The notes: generated by a model not told the origin, from the sequence alone. A DNA stretch of 64,000 nt from Colwellia psychrerythraea (GCF_000764225.1 NZ_JQED01000042.1:124001-188000), one strand, 5' to 3'. Shown: positions 17,310 to 26,487, counted from the stretch's first letter. Numbers and translations: made by a program.

Positions 17310-17708
17310 ATGGAATACGAATTTGTACACGACGCTATAACTGGCGAAGCCCGCGCGCTCTTTTCATTAGAGCACGAGGTTATAGGTCCGTGGATGGAAG
17401 TTGAACTTGGGCACAGCATTACTAAGCTTACTGAGCTATTAACTGCGATAGATAATATCGAAACAGGTCAGGCTCAAGAACTGCTTATCGCAGGCAGTGA
17501 ATACTCTATCACGCTGAATAATGAAGATGTATCAATTCAAACTAATGTGAGCATGAACGGTTCATTAAATGGCAGCGGCGAAGGTTTACCTGATATGTTA
17601 ACAGACGAGCATATTCACCTAGATCAAAATGAAGTGGCCAGTTGTGGTTTAGATGACTTTAGAGTGCTATTACTTTCTTGGGGGAAGTTTACTAACGGTT
17701 TGCGATAA
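17310..17708 (+). CDS. YacL family (UPF0231) protein
   Basis: About 132 residues from the ATG at 17310, which has an AGGAAAGG Shine-Dalgarno and gives the family N-terminus MEYEF (E. coli YacL begins MDYEF). The middle GSEYSITLNNEDVSIQ and the C-terminal SCGLDDFRVLLL also match the family pattern. It is a small acidic cytoplasmic protein of unknown function, found across gammaproteobacteria. It converges on the HDOD gene. The upstream TTG at 17295 overlaps the Shine-Dalgarno and is rejected as start. Confidence 0.85.
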   Translation: MEYEFVHDAITGEARALFSLEHEVIGPWMEVELGHSITKLTELLTAIDNIETGQAQELLIAGSEYSITLNNEDVSIQTNVSMNGSLNGSGEGLPDMLTDEHIHLDQNEVASCGLDDFRVLLLSWGKFTNGLR

Positions 17709-17724
17709 ACCACTGGTGACCCCA

Positions 17725-17753
17725 AGTAAAGATGCTTCGAGAGCATCTTTACT
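17725..17753. terminator. Hairpin between converging genes
   Basis: A perfect 12-bp stem (AGTAAAGATGCT / AGCATCTTTACT) with a 5-base loop lies between the yacL-like and HDOD genes. It lacks a T run, so efficiency is uncertain. Confidence 0.55.
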
Positions 17754-17776
17754 GAGTTGGTTATAGGGTTACCCCG

Positions 17777-18625
17777 TTATTCTTCTTTTTTGCTCTTAGT
17801 AAATTCTAAGACAAGATTTTGTAAAGTCTCTTCATCAATTGCTAAAATCTTACAGACATTTTCTTGCACATAGGACCAGTCTGCACTAGAACAATCTGAA
17901 TGCTTTATTGAAACTATTTGTTCACTCAATTTTAGTACAGCAAATAAATCTTGCTCATGTGAGCCATTCAGTTTGTTAATAAAGTGCCGATCACGGTGTT
18001 GTAAAATTATTTGGCAAACGTCTTTAGGTAAACGCCATGAACTGGCAACGTAATAACCAATAGTCGCATGATTCACGCCATAATGTTTCTCTTCGACCTC
18101 AGTTAGTGCAAGCTCTGGCGTTGTTAATGCGTTATCTAATACTTGTTGGTAGTCACTATATTTCATTGCCATCACTGGTACGCCGCAGGCATGAAATAAT
18201 CCTAAACTGAAAAATCTATCATTAGCAATATCAGGCTTATACCTTTGGCCTAGCAACATCGCCATATTTGCAATGTCGGAAGTTTTTTGCCAAAAATCTT
18301 CTAAATTTATACTGCAGTTTTTTGGGTCAAAACTCTTTTTAAGTAAACTACCCGTAACTAACCTTACGACACCAAAAATACCAATATAGTTAACCGACAT
18401 TTTAATATCAGTGATGGTTCTACCTAGGCCATATAGAGGGGAATTTATGGTTTTTAATATAGTGGCGCTTACCGCTATATCTTTACTAATAGCGCGGCTA
18501 ATAGCATTAATATCCGGGCTTGCTTCTGCCATAAGTGTTAGTAACTCGAGCAGTAGTTTAGGCTGGGCTGGAACTGAGAAACCACGGCCAATATCATCTA
18601 AAACACTTTGATCAACAATTAACAT
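17777..18625 (-). CDS. HDOD domain protein
   Basis: This 282-residue protein is almost entirely one HDOD domain: the helical start includes SVPAQPKLLLELL, then ISKDIAVSATILKTINSPLYGL, and the conserved VVRLV region. HDOD is an HD-like fold lacking full catalytic residues; such proteins act in signalling, cell cycle or stress control, often with c-di-GMP or two-component systems. No attached output domain is present, so it probably works through protein contacts. It is transcribed alone. The start ATG has no obvious Shine-Dalgarno. Confidence 0.85.
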   Translation of the reverse strand: MLIVDQSVLDDIGRGFSVPAQPKLLLELLTLMAEASPDINAISRAISKDIAVSATILKTINSPLYGLGRTITDIKMSVNYIGIFGVVRLVTGSLLKKSFDPKNCSINLEDFWQKTSDIANMAMLLGQRYKPDIANDRFFSLGLFHACGVPVMAMKYSDYQQVLDNALTTPELALTEVEEKHYGVNHATIGYYVASSWRLPKDVCQIILQHRDRHFINKLNGSHEQDLFAVLKLSEQIVSIKHSDCSSADWSYVQENVCKILAIDEETLQNLVLEFTKSKKEE

Positions 18626-18818
18626 AAAACTAATAAAAGGCTATAAAAATATTACGTTAGTGTATGTTATTAAAATTCCGCTTGCTATATCCCTCATCAA
18701 ATTAATGAAGCTTTTTGTATGGAGATATTTCTCAATACACTGGAAAAAAACAAATGCTTTGCTTATTACTTTTTAAGGGGATAGACACTGATCTTTGAAG
18801 GAAAATAAATACGGCCAA

Positions 18819-18989
18819 TTAGTGCGTAATATAAATCATCATCACGAAAAATCCGATGAAGATAGCATTGAATGCGAGAATATAAGTAAAGCCTTTAATA
18901 CCCTCTTTAAGGCTGTAATTATGAGCGTTGAGATACCAAACCCAAATGGCACACATAATAATAGGCATTAAAAAGAAAAACTTGATCAT
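18819..18989 (-). CDS. Small membrane protein, 56 residues
   Basis: A short frame encodes 56 residues with two hydrophobic segments, residues about 4-20 (FFFLMPIIMCAIWVWYL) and 36-54, joined by a polar loop HNYSLKEGIKG. An AGAGG Shine-Dalgarno sits 7 bases before the ATG, and the frame is the only good one in a 560-base gap, which supports it as a real gene. The family is not recognised; it would be a two-helix inner-membrane protein with a short loop. Its neighbours (HDOD, ampG) give no clear link. Confidence 0.7.
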   Translation of the reverse strand: MIKFFFLMPIIMCAIWVWYLNAHNYSLKEGIKGFTYILAFNAIFIGFFVMMIYITH

Positions 18990-19186
18990 AAAGCAACCTC
19001 TGCTTGGTTAAATAAATACTTCTGAAGCGGTTATTTTTGCTGACTTCATCGCTAAGTTTACTTGCAATAGGTCAGCTATTGGCGCATAAGCTTAGCCAGA
19101 ACTAAGCAAAACTACCTCACTATATAATAGTAAAAAAATAAAGCATTGTATTTCCATTCACTAGCCACGTTGAAAATGAGTTTAAG

Positions 19187-20470
19187 CTAATTAGATTGAG
19201 CTTGAATTAGGGATGTCTCATTCCAAGGAGCAACTTTAAACAACATTAACATGCCTGGAACAGCTAAAGCTGTGCAAAGGAAATAAAAATTTGTCCAACC
19301 AATTGCTTCAACAATCACTCCAGTCGTTGCATTGGCAAAGGTACGTGGCACCACGGCTAGTGCGGTAAATAAGGCAATTTGTGTTGCGGCAAAGGCAGGG
19401 TTAGTTGTTTTGGCAATAAAGGCAGTAAAAGCCGCTGTGCCTAAACCAACGCCTAGATATTCAAAGCCCATGGCCATGGCTAAAGCATAGGTGTTATGCC
19501 CAATTTCAGCGAGAGCCGCAAAGCCTAAAATACTTAGAATTTGGACAAAACCAAACAGCCATAACGCTCGATTAATGCTAAGTTTAACCATGACTAGGCC
19601 ACCCACGACAATACCAATGGTCATGGCAATTAATGATGATGTCTTGGCAATTACGCCTATTTCGGTCTTACTAAAGCCCATGTCAATAAAGAAAGGCGTT
19701 TGCAATGCTGTTGCCATATTGTCGCCTAATTTATAGAGCACCAGAAATAATAATGTATAACCTGCAGATTTAAGTCCTTTGCTTTGAATGAAGTCCTTAA
19801 AGGGCAATACTACGGCTTCTTGTAAGCTTTTAGGAGCAGAATGCTCAGAATCAAGCTCTTTAATAAAAAGGGTTAACAATACGCCTAATAACATGAAAGC
19901 TGAGACTATGACGAAAACAGATTGCCAACTCATATGATCAGCTAATATAAAAGCAAGTGAACCAGGTACTAGTCCAGAAAGCCGATATGCTTGCACATGA
20001 ATTGAGTTACCTAAACCGAGCTCGTTATCGGGCAGTAACTCTCGTCGATAAGCATCAAGCACTATATCTTGGCTTGCACTAAAAAAAGCGACTGCTGCAG
20101 CTAAGTAAGCCACTGACCATATATCCATAATGGGATTAACAAAGCCGAAAGCGGCAATGGATCCCAATAATAAAAGCTGTGTAGCTAACATCCAGCTACG
20201 TCGACGACCAAATATGCCGAGTGAATAGCGATCCATTAATGGCGACCATAGAAACTTCCAAACATACGGGATGCCAATTAATGAAAATAACCCTATTTCA
20301 GTGAGGCTTACTCCTTCATCTCGTAACCAGCCAGGTACTAATTGGTACAAAACAAATAAGGGGAGACCGGAACTAAAACCAGTAAAAATACAAATAAGCA
20401 TGCGCTTATTTAAAATAGCTTCTTTAAATGAGCTGTTTTGTACTTGGCTAGTTGTGGGCATTTGCGGCAT
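19187..20470 (-). CDS. ampG: AmpG-type MFS permease (muropeptide importer)
   Basis: About 427 residues from the Met at 20470, with 12 predicted membrane helices and the AmpG hallmarks: the SGLPLFVLYQLVPGWLRDEG segment in helix 1-2, IPYVWKFLWSPLMDRY, and SASQDIVLDAYRREL. AmpG brings anhydro-muropeptides from the periplasm into the cytoplasm for peptidoglycan recycling. The longer reading frame starts at 20617, but its extra 49 residues look non-coding; the MPQMPT start has no clear Shine-Dalgarno, so the start is uncertain. Nearby yajG and bolA echo the E. coli ampG-yajG-bolA neighbourhood, supporting the call. Confidence 0.85.
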   Translation of the reverse strand: MPQMPTTSQVQNSSFKEAILNKRMLICIFTGFSSGLPLFVLYQLVPGWLRDEGVSLTEIGLFSLIGIPYVWKFLWSPLMDRYSLGIFGRRRSWMLATQLLLLGSIAAFGFVNPIMDIWSVAYLAAAVAFFSASQDIVLDAYRRELLPDNELGLGNSIHVQAYRLSGLVPGSLAFILADHMSWQSVFVIVSAFMLLGVLLTLFIKELDSEHSAPKSLQEAVVLPFKDFIQSKGLKSAGYTLLFLVLYKLGDNMATALQTPFFIDMGFSKTEIGVIAKTSSLIAMTIGIVVGGLVMVKLSINRALWLFGFVQILSILGFAALAEIGHNTYALAMAMGFEYLGVGLGTAAFTAFIAKTTNPAFAATQIALFTALAVVPRTFANATTGVIVEAIGWTNFYFLCTALAVPGMLMLFKVAPWNETSLIQAQSN

Positions 20471-20589
20471 TAGCGAGTAACTTAAAATTAGGTTTTTATT
20501 TCTTCTAAGTTTATCAGAGGCTTGTTGTTTGCAGAAGCGGTATACTCTATTTGGCTCATATTTTAGTCGTGTACCGCCAATTGACTCCG

Positions 20590-20919
20590 TTAAGGAATAG
20601 GTCGCCAGCCAATACAATCTATAGGGTAGCTACCAACACCGTTAAAAAAATCTAAACAAGTATTCATTTCACTTTTGAAAAACAAATCTTGGGTTAGGGC
20701 TTGGGCACCCCGTAAACTGACTTCATGCATCAAGTGCCAAAATACCCGCTCTTTCGCGCTATGTGGAGTTTCATCAATAACTTTTAATAATGTCCATTCA
20801 GACATAGTATCAGCAATAAAATGGTCGAGTTCAGTATAGTGTAATTTTTGCTGGATGACTGCGCTCACGTAAGTATGCATTTGTAGTATTTTATGATCGA
20901 TAAATTGTTCAATTATCAT
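20590..20919 (-). CDS. Conserved-looking hypothetical protein, 109 residues
   Basis: A small soluble, His- and acid-rich protein without signal peptide or membrane segment. It has an excellent AAGGAGA Shine-Dalgarno 5 bases before its ATG, so it is very likely translated. The sequence is helical in the N-terminal two thirds and ends in a short Gly/Pro-rich tail (CIGWRPIP). I do not recognise the family. It lies 119 bases upstream of ampG on the same strand and could be cotranscribed with it. Confidence 0.65.
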   Translation of the reverse strand: MIIEQFIDHKILQMHTYVSAVIQQKLHYTELDHFIADTMSEWTLLKVIDETPHSAKERVFWHLMHEVSLRGAQALTQDLFFKSEMNTCLDFFNGVGSYPIDCIGWRPIP

Positions 20920-21213
20920 GAAGTCTCCTTAAAATACATGTACTTTTTAGTACAGAAGATGACGATGGTTAACGATAAATTTAATTTTCACTGAAAAGTA
21001 TTAAGGCCTTTACTACTGCTTTTGGGCTTGAAATGAATTGCGAGAAAATTTGTTGGCTAACTTATGTATCGGTGATAGTTGCCTTTTTGTCAAAGAAAAA
21101 GTACTTTTTTATTTAGCGCGTATTGAAAATTCAAGATAGTTTTAGCGACTAAAGCGCAACAAGTTTTTATATTTTTTGTAAGTGACAGCAGGTGAATATT
21201 ATAAATAAACCTA

Positions 21214-21798
21214 TTAGTCAGCAGGTAACAATGTTGCCTTAATTAACGTAACTGGTTTTACCGGTACATCATTCCAAGCCATTGCTTCGTTATAATCTGT
21301 TGGTACTTTTGCGATTGCTTCTAGCACTTCTTCACCCTCAATAATCGCGCCAAAAACGGCATAACCCCACTTTCTCCCAGGATCTAACGATGTATTATCG
21401 GCAAGGTTAAAAAAGAATTGTCGATTGGCAGTATGCGGTCGGTTTTCTTTTGCCATCGCAATAGTACCTATTTCGTTTTTTAGACCGTTTCCTGACTCAT
21501 TAATAATGTTTTTGCCCAATTCTTTGGCGGTAAATTTTGCGTCATAAGCACCACCTTGCACAATAAAATCGTCTATTATGCGATGGAATATAGTGTTGTT
21601 ATATTCACCTTTTACCACATACTCAAGAAAATTATTTACGGTAATTGGTGCTTTCACTCTGTCGAGTTCAACCACAATAACACCCATAGATGTTTCTAAT
21701 TTTACTTTAGGATAAATATTAGTTGGATCAACCGCATAGCTAAAGCTACTTAAGGTTAAAAGGGTGCTTGCAATAATAAAGTGAACAATATTTTTCAA
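21214..21798 (-). CDS. Periplasmic peptidyl-prolyl cis-trans isomerase, cyclophilin type
   Basis: The 194-residue protein has a signal peptide (cleavage near SYA-VDP) and one cyclophilin domain: VELDRVKAPITVNNFLEYV, NTIFHRIIDDFIVQGG with the catalytic-loop FHRI, and the NRQFFFNLADN motif. It should catalyse proline isomerisation in the periplasm and help fold exported proteins, like PpiA. It follows yajG by 44 bases on the same strand, so the rlmG-yajG-ppi genes may form one transcript. The usual bacterial length and motifs leave little doubt. Confidence 0.9.
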   Translation of the reverse strand: MKNIVHFIIASTLLTLSSFSYAVDPTNIYPKVKLETSMGVIVVELDRVKAPITVNNFLEYVVKGEYNNTIFHRIIDDFIVQGGAYDAKFTAKELGKNIINESGNGLKNEIGTIAMAKENRPHTANRQFFFNLADNTSLDPGRKWGYAVFGAIIEGEEVLEAIAKVPTDYNEAMAWNDVPVKPVTLIKATLLPAD

Positions 21799-21842
21799 AA
21801 TTACCTACCAATGAATAGAAGTATTTGTTGTATTGGCTACAA

Positions 21843-22412
21843 CTATAAGAAGGTTTTAATATCTTTACTGATTAAAACTTGCTTTATCAATGTACTTAAA
21901 TGCTGATTAAACTCTCGCTCTAATACCGCGATATCAGCGTTAAGAGCGCCTTCACTATGTGCTCTATTTTTAAAACTGCTAGTTAATGTTTGTTTGCTAT
22001 TATCGATTGTAACTTTGATGATAATTTCGCTTTGAGTACTGTAACTGACACTTTCCTGTTCAACACTGATGATCGCCTTCTCTATAGTCATAGTGATCTT
22101 ATTATTTGCAGAGTTAGTGAAGGTTAACCCTTGTTGTTGCCACTGCTTTGTTATGAGCCCTTGAATAATATCTTCAAGACGTTGTTCAGATGAAAGAATG
22201 ATTGCCGCTTCATCTTTTTCTAAAATCTGAATGATATGAGGACTAGTACGCATATCGACAACACTCAGTTGCGCTTCTTTGCCTGAGAGCTGATTTGACG
22301 GAGAAAGGTAAACTTGGGGAGCAACGATCAGATGTGTTGGTGCTGTACCACAGCCAATAAGACTAGCAAGTAATAATAGCAAAGTGATTAATTTTAATGT
22401 AGTGATATGCAT
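21843..22412 (-). CDS. yajG: YajG family lipoprotein
   Basis: The 189-residue protein has a lipobox ending LIGC21 and the YajG pattern: an APQVYLSPSN segment, VVDMRTSP and a long alternating-strand domain. It would be an outer- or inner-membrane-anchored lipoprotein facing the periplasm; its function is unknown. It lies 15 bases after rlmG and upstream of the cyclophilin gene. The adjacency of yajG to bolA and ampG is shared with E. coli, which strengthens the assignment. Confidence 0.8.
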   Translation of the reverse strand: MHITTLKLITLLLLLASLIGCGTAPTHLIVAPQVYLSPSNQLSGKEAQLSVVDMRTSPHIIQILEKDEAAIILSSEQRLEDIIQGLITKQWQQQGLTFTNSANNKITMTIEKAIISVEQESVSYSTQSEIIIKVTIDNSKQTLTSSFKNRAHSEGALNADIAVLEREFNQHLSTLIKQVLISKDIKTFL

Positions 22413-22427
22413 TCGAGTCTCTTTTTC

Positions 22428-23606
22428 TTATCGTTTAATTGCAGATTGGGTGACAAATTTATCATTACTCGCAATTAAGGTTTCGTTACCAAAAAGACGC
22501 TGTAATTTAATATGATAGGCTAATTGTCTATTTCCAATAATACGTAATTCTCCACCTTTTTTCAGCACTCTGTGGCTGTCTTTAAACATCTGCCAAGCAA
22601 TGTGATCGGTTGTTGCAGTATTTTGATGAAAAGGAGGGTTACATAAAATTAAATCAACACTACCACCTTCTATATCGGTTAAACAATCGTTAAGGGTAAA
22701 TTCACATTGCTCAATTAATTCAGGTAAGTTGGTCATGACATTTTGCTTAGCAGAAGCAAGGGCCATCACTGATTCATCAATAAAATGAACATGGGCATTA
22801 TTTTGATTGGCCAAAACCGTTAGACCGAGTACACCATTACCACAACCTAAATCAATCACGGTACTATTGGCCGCTACTTTAGGTAAGTTATCAATAAAGT
22901 ATCGAGCGCCAATATCCAGTTTTTCTCGGGCATAAACATTAGCATGATTACTAATGATTAGCTCTCGTGATGGAGCATCATTTGTCGATTTATGGGCAAT
23001 AGACCATATTGTTGGGAAAGGCGACTGATGTACTTGCTTATTATCAAATTGGCAAAAAACTAAGCGTGCTTTTTTAACGGCTAATGAGGTTTTGGTTGTA
23101 CCTAAGTGCTTTTCAAAAACTTTAAGCGTTGAACTGTGGATTTCTTTGGCACGATCGGCGGCTATAAAAATACAGTTTGCAGGCACTGATTTTTTTATTT
23201 GAATGAGTTGTTCAATAAGTAATGATTTACTTTTAGGAATTTTATATAAAATGACGTCAATATCATTCGGTAAGTTATCAAGAGAACTTAGCAGAGTAAT
23301 ATTACTGTCATCAAGAGCATTCTGCTCAATATTATAACGAATACCTTGGCTGCTAATAAACGAGTCATTAATGCAAATAACGTCAGGGTCATCATTAGCC
23401 GAATGACAAAAATTTGTGGTTAACGCGCCAAATGCATCATTAAAAATAGCCAACTTTGTATTAGCCTTAATTAAACCTTCTTCATTAACATGGTTTACTA
23501 GGTATTCATCGGCAGAATCCCATGCTTGTAAGCTACGATTGACTTGTGCAACGGGAAAACGGCTTAGAAATAAGTTCTTATCATTAACAATAAAAGGGCT
23601 GATCAT
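22428..23606 (-). CDS. rlmG: 23S rRNA (guanine-N2) methyltransferase RlmG
   Basis: At 392 residues it has the RlmG two-domain design: a degenerate N-terminal methyltransferase-like domain and a catalytic C-terminal one. The SAM motif reads DLGCGNGVLGLT and the catalytic motif is NPPFHQN. The E. coli enzyme makes m2G1835 in 23S rRNA, and the C-terminal half is very close to it (IDESVMALASAKQN region). It is divergent from bolA and heads the rlmG-yajG-ppi run. rlmG does not lie between bolA and yajG in E. coli, so this is a local rearrangement. Confidence 0.9.
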   Translation of the reverse strand: MISPFIVNDKNLFLSRFPVAQVNRSLQAWDSADEYLVNHVNEEGLIKANTKLAIFNDAFGALTTNFCHSANDDPDVICINDSFISSQGIRYNIEQNALDDSNITLLSSLDNLPNDIDVILYKIPKSKSLLIEQLIQIKKSVPANCIFIAADRAKEIHSSTLKVFEKHLGTTKTSLAVKKARLVFCQFDNKQVHQSPFPTIWSIAHKSTNDAPSRELIISNHANVYAREKLDIGARYFIDNLPKVAANSTVIDLGCGNGVLGLTVLANQNNAHVHFIDESVMALASAKQNVMTNLPELIEQCEFTLNDCLTDIEGGSVDLILCNPPFHQNTATTDHIAWQMFKDSHRVLKKGGELRIIGNRQLAYHIKLQRLFGNETLIASNDKFVTQSAIKR

Positions 23607-23755
23607 AAAAATTGGCTAAAGGTCAGTAAAAATTGGCGACTATTGTGCCATAATCGACAACATATTGTTGGTCTATCCACGTAAATCAGCTAAAATATTT
23701 GTCACATTGAGTACCTACCACTTCGGTACTTATTCTTACACTCAGCGAGAAAATA

Positions 23756-24070
23756 ATGACTGTTGCCTCTGTGATCGAACAAAAACTGCTTGATGCATTT
23801 CAACCACCACATTTAGATGTGATTAATGAAAGTAATAACCATAATGTACCGCCGGGCAGTGAGTCACACTTTAAAGTGGTGATTGTTGCCAAAGCCTTTG
23901 AAGGTGAACGACTAATAAAGCGCCATCGCTTAGTTAATGCCATACTTTCAGAAGAACTTGCTGAAAAAATTCATGCACTGGCGTTACATACCTACACAGA
24001 AAAAGAATGGCAAGAGCAGTATGCTGCTAATACACCAAGCTCACCTAACTGTTTAGGCGGCGGAAAGTAG
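23756..24070 (+). CDS. bolA: BolA family protein
   Basis: A 104-residue protein with the BolA fold: SHFKVVIVAKAFEGERLIKRHRLVNAIL, including the conserved His in the KRHR helix start, and HALALHTYTEKEW. BolA partners with monothiol glutaredoxins to bind [2Fe-2S] clusters and affects cell shape and stress response. It is divergent from rlmG. A Gly-rich tail (CLGGGK) carries a Cys that is not part of the core fold. The gene is single. Confidence 0.92.
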   Translation: MTVASVIEQKLLDAFQPPHLDVINESNNHNVPPGSESHFKVVIVAKAFEGERLIKRHRLVNAILSEELAEKIHALALHTYTEKEWQEQYAANTPSSPNCLGGGK

Positions 24071-24147
24071 AATAATTAATATTTAATTACATTGTAGTCT
24101 GGTCATACCTCTTTATACTTGAGGCAAGGTACAATGACATCAAATTA

Positions 24148-24164
24148 TTGAAAGTTTCTTTCAA
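24148..24164. promoter_or_regulatory. Inverted repeat upstream of fabV, possible operator
   Basis: TTGAAAG-TTT-CTTTCAA is a perfect 7-bp inverted repeat about 60 bases before the fabV start, next to a TATATAC -10-like sequence. Such a position fits repressor binding. The regulator is unknown; it does not match the PsrA or FabR consensus well. Confidence 0.35.
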
Positions 24165-24221
24165 ACCTTAGCTATATACTTACGGTAGCTGAGTCACTAA
24201 TATAAATAAAAAGGTTAACTT

Positions 24222-25412
24222 ATGGTTATCAAGCCAAAAATTCGTGGTTTTATCTGTACTAATGCTCACCCAGTAGGTTGTGAAGCGCATGTGAATGAGC
24301 AAATTGCATATGTAAAAGCGCAAACATCAGCGACTTCGGGTCCTAAAAATGTTTTGGTTATCGGTGCTTCTACTGGTTACGGTTTAGCGTCACGTATCAC
24401 ATCGACTTTTGGTCATGATGCAAAAACATTAGGTATTTTCTTTGAAAAACCACCAACAGAAAAGAAAACAGGCTCTGCTGGTTGGTACAATACTGCAGCG
24501 TTCGTTAAAGCAGCAGATGAAGCTGGCATTTACGCTAAAAATATTAATGGCGATGCTTTTTCTCATGAAATAAAAGCCAAAGCAATTGAAGCCATTAAAG
24601 CTGATATGGGTAAAGTTGACTTAGTGGTTTATTCCTTAGCGTCACCTCGTAGAACTGATCCTGATACTGGTGAAGTATACTCTTCTACCTTAAAACCAAT
24701 TGGTCAAAGTGTTACCACTAAAAACCTTAATACTTCAAAGCGTGTTATTGATGAAGTTTCTGTTGAAGCAGCAAATGATGCTGAAATTCAAGGCACTATT
24801 GATGTCATGGGCGGCGCTGACTGGGAATTATGGATGAACGCTTTAGGTGAAGCCGGCGTTTTAGCTGAAGGTGTTAAAACAGTAGCTTACACATACATTG
24901 GTAAAGAATTAACTTGGCCAATCTATGGTAAAGCAACGATTGGTAAAGCGAAAGAAGATTTAGATAGAGCGGCAACAGCGATTAACGCCGCAACCGCTGA
25001 CTTAAATGGTCAAGCTCGCGTTACCTCATTAAATGCCGTAGTAACACAAGCAAGCTCTGCTATTCCTATCATGCCTTTATACATCTCTGCGATGTTTAAA
25101 GTGATGAAAGCCGACGGTACCTATGAAGGCTGCATTGAGCAAATAGCTAACTTATTCAAAGAAAACATTTACAGTGACTCACCTCGTTTAGATGAAGAAG
25201 GCCGTTTCCGTCAAAACTATAAAGAATTAGAAGATAGCGTTCAGCAACGTGTTACTGATATTTGGAATAGCGTTGATACTGATACTATTGATGAATTAAC
25301 AGATTATGTTGCTTATCATCAAGAGTTCTTAAAACTGTTTGGTTTTGATGTTGCAGGCGTTGATTACGATGCTGATGTTAGCCCAGAAGTTGCTATTAAC
25401 AACTTACTTTAG
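24222..25412 (+). CDS. fabV: Enoyl-ACP reductase FabV (trans-2-enoyl reductase)
   Basis: At 396 residues it has the FabV length and opens MVIKPKIRGFICTNAHP. The NAD(P)H-binding loop is VIGASTGYGLASRI. The catalytic Tyr-x8-Lys is present as Tyr235 and Lys244 (IYGKATIGKAK), the same numbering as the Burkholderia enzyme. FabV reduces the double bond of enoyl-ACP in the last step of fatty acid elongation and is insensitive to triclosan. The gene is followed by a strong terminator and preceded by an inverted repeat, so it is probably a single-gene unit. Confidence 0.95.
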   Translation: MVIKPKIRGFICTNAHPVGCEAHVNEQIAYVKAQTSATSGPKNVLVIGASTGYGLASRITSTFGHDAKTLGIFFEKPPTEKKTGSAGWYNTAAFVKAADEAGIYAKNINGDAFSHEIKAKAIEAIKADMGKVDLVVYSLASPRRTDPDTGEVYSSTLKPIGQSVTTKNLNTSKRVIDEVSVEAANDAEIQGTIDVMGGADWELWMNALGEAGVLAEGVKTVAYTYIGKELTWPIYGKATIGKAKEDLDRAATAINAATADLNGQARVTSLNAVVTQASSAIPIMPLYISAMFKVMKADGTYEGCIEQIANLFKENIYSDSPRLDEEGRFRQNYKELEDSVQQRVTDIWNSVDTDTIDELTDYVAYHQEFLKLFGFDVAGVDYDADVSPEVAINNLL

Positions 25413-25451
25413 GTTTTATTGCCTACAACAAGGCAACAAAACGTAAATAGT

Positions 25452-25498
25452 AAAAAAGCCGCACTCTTTATTATTCATAATAATAGTGCGGCTTTTTT
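25452..25498 (+). terminator. Rho-independent terminator of fabV
   Basis: A 14-bp stem (AAAAAAGCCGCACT / AGTGCGGCTTTTTT) encloses a loop that itself contains a small ATTATT/AATAAT stem, followed by a T run. It lies 39 bases after fabV. Confidence 0.9.
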
Positions 25499-25903
25499 GT
25501 GCCTTGGTGTTAGCAAACAGTATATTGTACTCAGACTAGGGATGATCACTTTTGAAGGTTTATTGACATTATCAGTTGTAATAGTAATGCATATAAATGC
25601 CAGCTTATCATTTTTATTTATTCATATTATTTACTGAAATAATACTCGGAGGTTTGACTAGCACAAAAGCACAGCATCAGGCTTAGTCATCACTTTCGTG
25701 TATGTCCACTTTCACAATTTAGAAGAGATATTCCCAGCATGTAGCTCTATATAACATAGGATCATATTGTGCCAGTTTTATTTACAGTTTTAGACGCAAC
25801 AGGATTTGCGTTTAGCCACAACACCCGTTAGCAAAGAACTTCATTGCTTTGGTACAATTAATGCTGTGGTTTATGTCTGCATGATTATAATAATGAGGCG
25901 AAT
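25499..25903. promoter_or_regulatory. PEP-CTERM gene upstream region with sigma-54-like promoter
   Basis: TTGGTAC-N7-GCT at 25849-25865 has GG (25851-25852) exactly 10 bases before GC (25863-25864), the core of a -24/-12 promoter, and sits 40 bases before the start codon. The GG half reads TGGTAC (consensus TGGCAC) and the GC half ATGCT (consensus TTGCW). No coding frame stands out in the rest of this 405-base region. Confidence 0.5.
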
Positions 25904-26470
25904 ATGAACATTTTCATAAGAACACTAGCTGTATTTGTACTTACTGCATGGGTAGGCGCGGCAAACGCGACACTGATCACATTTGATTTCCCCGCTACTG
26001 GCGAGAGAGATCTCACTAGTAAAAGTTTTTCTTCTGGTGGAGCTACACTTCTAGTAGACAACCCCCGAGGCAACACTACTTTCGGAGACAACACCTTTGC
26101 GATGATTCTGGGTGGGCTGTTTATAGACGGAGGGCTTGCACCCACCCTTGATTTCACTTTCTCAGAAGACGTACGTTTAGTCAGCTACATCCTAGGGAAT
26201 AACGACGCAGGGGAGACTTTCGATCTCACGCAGGGCGGATTACAGTCACTCGGGCAGAGTCTAAATACCGTAGGTTCATTTGCCTTTAGCAACACCGGCA
26301 ATACTTTCTTGGCGAATCAGGCAATTGTACTGACGCACAGCAATCATAATGGTGAGGGCTTCTCGTTTTCCTCCATCACGGTAGAGACGATACCCGTACC
26401 AGCCACTCTGGTCCTCTTCGGACTTGGACTTGTTGGCCTTGGCTGGAGTCGTAGTAAAAAATCGTATTAA
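25904..26470 (+). CDS. PEP-CTERM sorting-domain protein
   Basis: The 188-residue protein has a signal peptide (cleavage near ANA-TLI), a Ser/Thr/Asn/Gly-rich beta domain, and a C-terminal sorting signal: IPVPATLVLFGLGLVGLGWSRS, i.e. a Pro-rich motif, a hydrophobic helix and a basic end. The central residue of the PEP motif is Val rather than Glu, a variant seen in marine relatives. Such proteins are processed by exosortase and released to the surface or extracellular matrix. No exosortase or sugar-polymer gene is in the window. Codon use (CCC, GGG, CTC frequent) looks more GC-rich than its neighbours. Confidence 0.85.
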   Translation: MNIFIRTLAVFVLTAWVGAANATLITFDFPATGERDLTSKSFSSGGATLLVDNPRGNTTFGDNTFAMILGGLFIDGGLAPTLDFTFSEDVRLVSYILGNNDAGETFDLTQGGLQSLGQSLNTVGSFAFSNTGNTFLANQAIVLTHSNHNGEGFSFSSITVETIPVPATLVLFGLGLVGLGWSRSKKSY

Positions 26471-26487
26471 ATAACTCATAATGAACA

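Noticed and set aside
25419..25637. A 72-codon frame just after fabV
   Set aside because: It runs through the fabV terminator and lacks a ribosome-binding site; most likely chance.
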